In this document: positions 58,239 to 64,000 of the stretch, piece by piece
Position numbering within the stretch: the stretch's first letter is position 1
Layout: every line of letters begins with the position of its first letter
Assembly: GCF_964275005.1 (NCBI RefSeq)
Contig: NC_092700.1
Coordinates: 16,710,617-16,774,616 of the forward strand
DNA: 64,000 nt
From: Diadema setosum
Taxonomy: Eukaryota; Echinodermata; Echinoidea; Diadematoida; Diadematidae
Direction: 5' to 3'
Program-made: the position numbers and the translations under genes
The notes under the pieces: generated by a model
What the model was told of the DNA's origin: nothing
Databases searched by the model: none
Seen by the model: only the letters and a program-made list of their open reading frames with translations

Positions 58239-59720
58239 CGTACTATTTCGCTATTCAGGATATTAACCCCCTCAACGTCGAAAACTAGTATAATTTAAGG
58301 TGGTTTTGTCCTTCAAAGGATTTTTTTTTTTCCTTCGGCAAAGGCCTTTGCCCGAACGGCGGCTTCGTCGCCACGGAATTTTATTTGGCAATGGGTCTGA
58401 AAACCAGACAATACCAAATTGTGTTTGTTTACAAGCAGGTCGCCACTACGACAAAATATTGAAAGGTTTGAATTAAAAGCGCGGCCGAGCCCGGCAGTGT
58501 AAACGGACAAAATTGCGGGGCTCGGCCCCGCAATTGAGGCTGGGCTCGGCCGCGGCTCGGCCCAGCCCCGCACTGTAAACGGGGTCTGCGGGGCCAACAT
58601 TGGCCGCGCATTTGGCCACGCGCTGGAGATGGTCTAGGCCGCGGCCGAGCCCGGCATTACCTCAGTGTACACGTAAACTGGGCCAAATGCGCGGCCAATT
58701 TTAGTCTGGCTTCCAAACCCTCTGCCCGTACTATTTCGCTACTCGGGATATTAACCTCCTCAACGTCAAAAACTAGTATAGTTTAAGGTGGTTTTGTCCT
58801 GCAAAGGATTTTTCCTTCGGCAAAGGCCTATGCCCGAACGGCGACTTCGTCGCCACGGAATCCAGTTGGCAAAGGATCTGAAAACCAGACTATACCAAAT
58901 TGCGTTTGTTTACAAGCAGAGCGCCACTACGACAAAATATTGAAAGGTTTGAATTAAAAGCGCGGCCGAGCCCGGCAGTGTAAACGGACAAAATTGCGGG
59001 GCTCGGCCCCGCAATTGAGGCTGGGCTCGGCCGCGGCTCGGCCCAGCCCCGCACTGTAAACGGGGTCTGCGGGGCCAAAATTGGTCGCGCATTTGGCCAC
59101 GCTCTTGATGTGGTCTCGGCCGCGGCCGAGCCCGGCATTTCCTCAGTGTAAACGTAAACTGGGCCAAATGCGCGGCCAATTTTAGTCTGGCCTCCAAACC
59201 CTCTGCCCGTACTATTTCGCTACTCAGGATATTAACCCCCTCAACGTCGAAAACTAGTATAGTTTAAGATGGTTTTGTCCTGCAAAGGATTTTTTCCTTC
59301 GGCAAAGGCCTTTGCCCGAACGGCGACTTCGTCGCCACGGAATCCAGTTGGCAAAGGATCTGAAAACCAGACTATACCAAATTGCCTTTGTTTACAAGCA
59401 GAGCGCCACTGCGACAAAATATTGAAAGGTTTGAATTAAAAGCGCGGCCGAGCCCGGCAGTATAAACGGACAAAATTGCGGGTCTCGGCCCCGCAATTGA
59501 GGCTGGGTTCGGCCGCGGCTCGGCCCAGCCTCAATTGCGGGACCGAGCCCCGCAATCTAAAATTGGCTCGGCCCAGCCCCGCACTGTAAACGGGGTCTGA
59601 GAAAAGGCCGAGCTCGTCGGCCGCGGCCGAGACCACCTCCAGAGCGTGGCCAAATGCGCGGACCATTTTGGCCCCGCATTTGGCCTTTTGCGCTGTAAAC
59701 GGGGTCTTAGTTTGCAGTTC
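58239..59720 (+). repeat. GC-rich tandem array, about 480-bp unit
   Basis: Three units, the first and last incomplete, start near 58239, 58637 and 59118 (period 481 between the last two). Each contains GGCCGCGGCCGAGCCCGGCA, CGTACTATTTCGCTA, CGAACGGCGACTTCGTCGCC and CGCACTGTAAACGGGGTC. Palindromes such as CTCGGCCGCGGC are frequent. The open frames here are compositional. Confidence 0.8.
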
Positions 59721-59876
59721 GCACTGTAAACGGGGTCTTAGTTTGCAGACTGACAGCGCACGCACACAAGCGCACACTCACATACACACACACGTACCCC
59801 TCAAAATTACTTTTCCACGAGGTGTCCCCCCCCCCCCCCATGTCTTGGCCCACGGTACGCCACTGTGCGTAGACCA

Positions 59877-60055
59877 GGGCCCCGTTGCAAGAAAGTTGCA
59901 ATCAATTGAAAATAATTGCTCATTTTGAAACAACAATTCTGATTGGCTCAGGGTCTGCCCTATTAAGAAGACATGCATGCAACAATGATTTTGATTGGCC
60001 AGTGACAATCAGTTGCAAGTTGCGTGTAAACGCAAAGTTTGTAGCAACGGGGCCC
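59877..60055. mobile_element. MITE with GGGCCCCGTTGC ends
   Basis: GGGCCCCGTTGCAAGAAAGT on the left and GCAACGGGGCCC on the right, with inner copies of AGTTGCAA/TTGCAACT. 179 bp, non-coding. No clear target duplication. Confidence 0.6.
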
Positions 60056-60990
60056 AGGTGACCAGAATGATCCTTCCATTGACATTTTGAAAGCATCCAT
60101 TTCATTATTTTGCATTGAATGTATTATCTAGCTCTTTCTATTGATATTATCAGATACCGCTTTTGCTGTCAGGTGGATGTTCTGGCAAGCACCACTTATA
60201 AGGATCACTTGAGTAATCATTACATCACAGATGCTTATCTCAGTGAATTTAAAAACCAACACGCTCTGCTGGTACAGATGACCTATTTTTCTGCTCATGC
60301 TCAAAATGGAACCCCGAACTGGCTTATTGGCATCCCAATTCAGAACTCCAACAGCTGATGTTTTGAAAATCGAGGTATGCTCCTTTGTTATTCAAACTGT
60401 TAGCAGTCGGCGTACGAAAGCTGCATTTCATTATTCATTAATGCAACACGGTTGAGCATATTAATATGCAGGTTGTATTGTTACTCAGGGTGAATTTTAT
60501 ACAGTTTGTTCTTTCTGTTCAGGATGGCATCTGCAAACGGGTGCCATTTGAACTGAACATAGTATCAGTCGGGCACTATATTCATCTCCACTCACGCAGT
60601 GGACCGGCTCCTCAGTGTATTATAATCAGACAATAGGTGTAAATGTTCGAATTTTGAGCGTGTCTTGTTTGTTAGAGTTGCCCTTGGAAACTGTGTACTT
60701 GCCCTGTCTTGAGGCGGTTGGCGGTCCCTGCGTGTGGGTCTTGTTGGGGCATAGGGGTGGGATGATCTTTTGCTCTGCAGCTGCGGAAGAGGAGGCATCG
60801 GTATTCATTGTAATGAATGATAAAAACGACCTATTCATAGATGTTCCTTGTGAACAAGGCCATCGCTGGTTCCCTCCGAATGGCTTCCTCGGGCAAGGGT
60901 TCCCTTAGGCTGTATTAGCTGTTTGGGATTTGTACCCGGCGGGCATGATGGTTGTCAGTTGGTCACTTTATTATGATTATAGCCTGCACT
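60056..60990 (+). repeat. Dispersed repeat related to 10690-11005 and 46925-47600
   Basis: The first 300 bp match 10690-11005 in reverse and the rest match 46925-47600 directly, so this is the longest copy in the window. It holds a 79-codon frame (60119-60358) and a 97-codon frame (60615-60908) with no recognisable protein family. Confidence 0.65.
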
Positions 60991-61332
60991 GGGTTATGAT
61001 CCATTGCAACCAAATCTATGTTTATACCAAAATCCATGTGTAAAACACGCTGTTACGACTCTCGGGATTTACTCGATCTACCTGCCATTAATGTGGGCAG
61101 ATTACGACAGTCCAAAGCATTATTATAATATTCCCGGGTTGTAAGATGCTTTGTTGTTTGTGGATCCTTTCCCGTTTAGGCTATAGGGACGACACCATCA
61201 ATGTAATTCATTTGCTATTTACCACCAATATTCTCTTCAGATCTTTCTCCCTCTAGTATGTTTTCTACTCCCTTGATCTGAAGCATACAATATTTCATTA
61301 ATAACAGTTTTCTGATGTAAAGGTAATGCACA

Positions 61333-62120
61333 TTATAAAATGGGTTCAAGAATGTAGCCAATAGGAAGCGCTGGAATGAGTCACGTGTGCTTTGGTTATT
61401 CTAGTCCCATCGCACTGCGTGTTAAATCCACCGTGGTTAAATCCTATTGCCGATCGTCTGTGCGCGCGGCGGCTCCTTTGAATTGCATGCATACATACAG
61501 TACGCGCTGTCAATCCTGTAAACACTTCTAGTTCGGGCTGCCGGCCGGCCGGCCTTTCTTCCCTTGTGCATAACATGTGTGGCGTACGTATACTAGTACT
61601 CTTATACGTACACTTTGTACAGTACAGTAGACCAAGCGTTGTGGGACCGGACGCGTACATGGAGTCACTTTGAAGGGCAAATCCAACGATTTAGCAGATT
61701 AATTCTCACGCCGTTTTCAGAGTATGTTGTCTAGTAGGCCTATATGAGGAGTCTATATCAAGTCTTTAAGGTAAAGGGTGCATATTCTATGTAAAATAAG
61801 TAAGTTTTCATGCGGGAACTTAAGTGTCCGGAAACCCAACCCTCCATCATACTTATAAATACTGTATGTGCGGGATTTCCGAGTGCGACGTGCGTAAATG
61901 CTTGGGACGAACATCTTCGGACGTCTTGACCCACAAAGGTACGTGAAAAACGCTGGAAAATGCTGTTAGTTTTCGAATTGTTTTCGAATTCGAAATGTTT
62001 TCGAATTTTTCGAATTGTGAAACATGCACTCGGCCTCGCCTCGTGCATATTTCACAATTGTAAATACCCTCGAGTGCACTATACGCCTCCACTAACGCAC
62101 TCTATCCTGTGCATCATTTG
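61333..62120 (+). repeat. Dispersed repeat, inverted copy of 14803-15520
   Basis: Starts TTATAAAATGGGTTCAAG and ends GTGCATCATTTG. It aligns in reverse with 14803-15520 and has extra TTCGAATT repeats near 61970-62020. Confidence 0.65.
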
Positions 62121-62930
62121 TATATTATTGCATTAACCTCTTCTTGACTGTGTTAATACCCTGTTTATGTGTGCACGTGCCAGTTCAACACGGTAGCCCA
62201 AAAGAGATCATTCTGATGCAATGCGGATTTTGCTACTGTATATTTTTCTCGTGAGGCCTCATTGGTCATCCTTTGGGTTTTCCTTTCAACGTTGTTGCTT
62301 TTGTTTGTTGTTTTTCTGAACATAAGCATCTTTACAAAACATGTCATCTATTTGTACCCATGAGATGCACGTGTTTCCACCTTCGATACAAAGAAATAGA
62401 TAGGTTTCATAATATAACTGATGTTACCTTTTGTTTTTGTCACCGATTAGGACATATCATACTGAGACTTTGTTTAAATTTAGTTTAAAAGCTTCTTCCA
62501 TCAGTCACTTAAAAGTGTGCTGCAATTCACGACATTGTTACATACTCATAGATAGTACGAATAGCCTGTTCCTTCTCAGTTGTAGGGGATATCCGTAAAT
62601 ATTTCTTCCCCTTTTATGTTAATTTTCCTTCTGGTTCGAATCTATGCTTTGTCGTAATATGATACGGATAGGTGATGTTATTTTATATATTCCGTCCACT
62701 GCATGGATAAAGAATAATTTGCCGAGTTTTGATTTAACATACTCTTTCTGTATTTGTATGCTTATGACAAACTTTTTTTTTGTGTGTGTGTGTTTGTGCT
62801 AATCAAGATCGCATCAATGTTATGTATAGGACGACCCTATTTCCTTTTGTAGATAACGTTATGTCAAGAGACAACGATATAACGTGTAACTGGAATATTG
62901 CAACAATCTCCACTGTCAAATTCTCTATTG
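62121..62930. other. Gene-free stretch
   Basis: AT-rich DNA with a short GT tract near 62780. No gene seen. Confidence 0.35.
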
Positions 62931-62939
62931 CCGTCTATT

Positions 62940-64000
62940 GCCGTCTACAGGTGCCTTCGTGGACTCAAGCAACGGACATCACGCTCACTCTTTAATACGC
63001 AATTCAATAGACACAGCATTCAATTCAAAATATTATGATGATGACTTTTTTTATTTGGTAGGAGCTTCTTTTGTACAAAACGAATCAGATAGCAATCAAA
63101 ATGACATTTTCTTGGTTTTCAGCCAGTTTTAATTCATCGCCGCAAGAATTAGATTATGATTTTGACATAGAGAACCAATAGCAAAGTCCATATTCTTCTG
63201 AATATCTTACTCAAAACCAATTCAATAATGTTGTCAAGGAGTATGATAATACTACTTTTTCTCTTATAGATTTTAATATTACGAGCATTAATAAACATTT
63301 TGAAGAATTGCGGTTACGCCTAAATAGCTAATTATGCAAAATATCTCGGCAGTCTGTCTAACCGAAACCTGGCTTTCTCATGGTTCAAGTCTTCCATTCG
63401 CTCTTGACGGGTATGATCTTGTGGTTAATAACAGACAAAATAGGGTAGGTGGGGTGTTGCCATATATGTTTCACAAAATTATGATTATGTAGTTCGTGAT
63501 GCGGTTTAACAGCATGACTAATTCTTTTGAGTGTCTTTTTATTGAAATCACAGTCCCTGGCAGTAAAAATAATTATAATCACAGGTGTAGTATATAGACT
63601 ACCAAGCGCGATTATTAAATCATTTTTAAATCATCTTTCAGATTTGGTTAAAAACCCACTTTTTATCAATAAAAATTGTTTTATAATGGGTGATTTCAAT
63701 ATAGAATTATCAAAACAGAATAACATGTCACAAGATTTTTTGGAAATATTTCTACCTCCTTCTTTCTTACCCTAGATATCTAAACCCACACGTAAAGTTA
63801 ATGAATTCGCCTCCCTTATTGATAATATGTATATATTTTTATATTCTTCCTCCTCCTGATTCTTTTGTAGTACTCTCAGATATCACGGATAATTTTCCCA
63901 CCTCGACTGGTTTTTCTTAAAATGAGACAGTTAATAATGAATACAACCACTTATTTAACCGAAGAATCACACATGAAAATATAGCCAGGCTAGGTGCTAG
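62940..64000 (+). mobile_element. LINE 5' part (endonuclease), cut by window end
   Basis: Frames encode FSLIDFNITSINKHFEELRL (63260-63320), then in shifted frames CLTETWLSHGSS and GVLPYMF, and at 63610-63775 IIKSFLNHLSDLVKN and MGDFNIELSK with a good GDFN motif. This is the endonuclease half of a LINE like copies A to C. Several frameshifts and stops. Downstream RT lies beyond the window. Confidence 0.7.

Noticed and set aside
58313-59777. Ala/Pro/Gly/Arg-rich frames on the minus strand
   Set aside because: They come from the GC-rich tandem array and repeat with its period.

Overview
This is a eukaryotic, intron-bearing, repeat-dense stretch of a metazoan genome. Mononucleotide runs, microsatellites, several clades of LINEs, palindromic MITEs and one Gmr1-like Ty3/gypsy LTR element (a lineage known mainly from deuterostomes and marine animals) suggest a marine invertebrate deuterostome, perhaps an echinoderm. 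That placement is an inference; no ribosomal or mitochondrial marker is present.

Host genes are few. The one gene that can be read from start to stop is a four-exon, plus-strand member of the monocarboxylate-transporter (SLC16/MCT, major facilitator) family: exons 11856-12048, 24954-25094, 26238-27173 and 27534-27697. The three introns are all phase 1 and the joined frame encodes 477 residues. Two further gene signals are partial: a minus-strand candidate with exons at 9266-9428 and 7899-8126, lying head-to-head with the transporter, and a plus-strand first coding exon near 46558-46711. Nothing else looks like host coding sequence with confidence.

Region by region. 1-3.7 kb: intergenic repeats. 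3.7-7.0 kb: a 3.27-kb non-autonomous Mutator-like element with 133-bp terminal inverted repeats and a 9-bp target duplication. 7.6-9.4 kb: unrecognised minus-strand gene candidate and a tRNA-like SINE head. 11.8-27.7 kb: the transporter. Its first intron (12.9 kb) holds a 2-kb hAT-like foldback, palindromic MITEs, two LINE copies on the minus strand, and an endonuclease/RT LINE of a second family that itself carries a MITE and a LINE 3' fragment. 27.7-32.4 kb: iteron clusters and LINE fragments. 32.45-35.08 kb: a 2.6-kb foldback made of about 200-bp units and CGTCGACG-centred iterons. 35-41 kb: MITEs and unannotated DNA. 41.3-46.2 kb: a LINE inserted into a LINE. 48.6-59.7 kb: a nested stack, with a repeat holding a LINE, the LINE holding the LTR element with identical LTRs, and then a GC-rich tandem array. 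60-62 kb: further copies of repeats already seen at 10.7, 14.8 and 46.9 kb. 62.9-64 kb: the 5' part of another LINE, cut by the window end.

The most interesting signals are (1) a stem-loop with compensatory base changes shared by the 3' ends of at least five LINE copies, which looks like an RNA structure under selection, (2) the iteron-rich foldback at 32-35 kb, (3) unusually long (about 38-50 bp) direct repeats flanking several insertions, and (4) three consecutive perfect palindromes at 13.93-14.06 kb. All coordinates and identities were read by eye from the sequence; no database search was possible.
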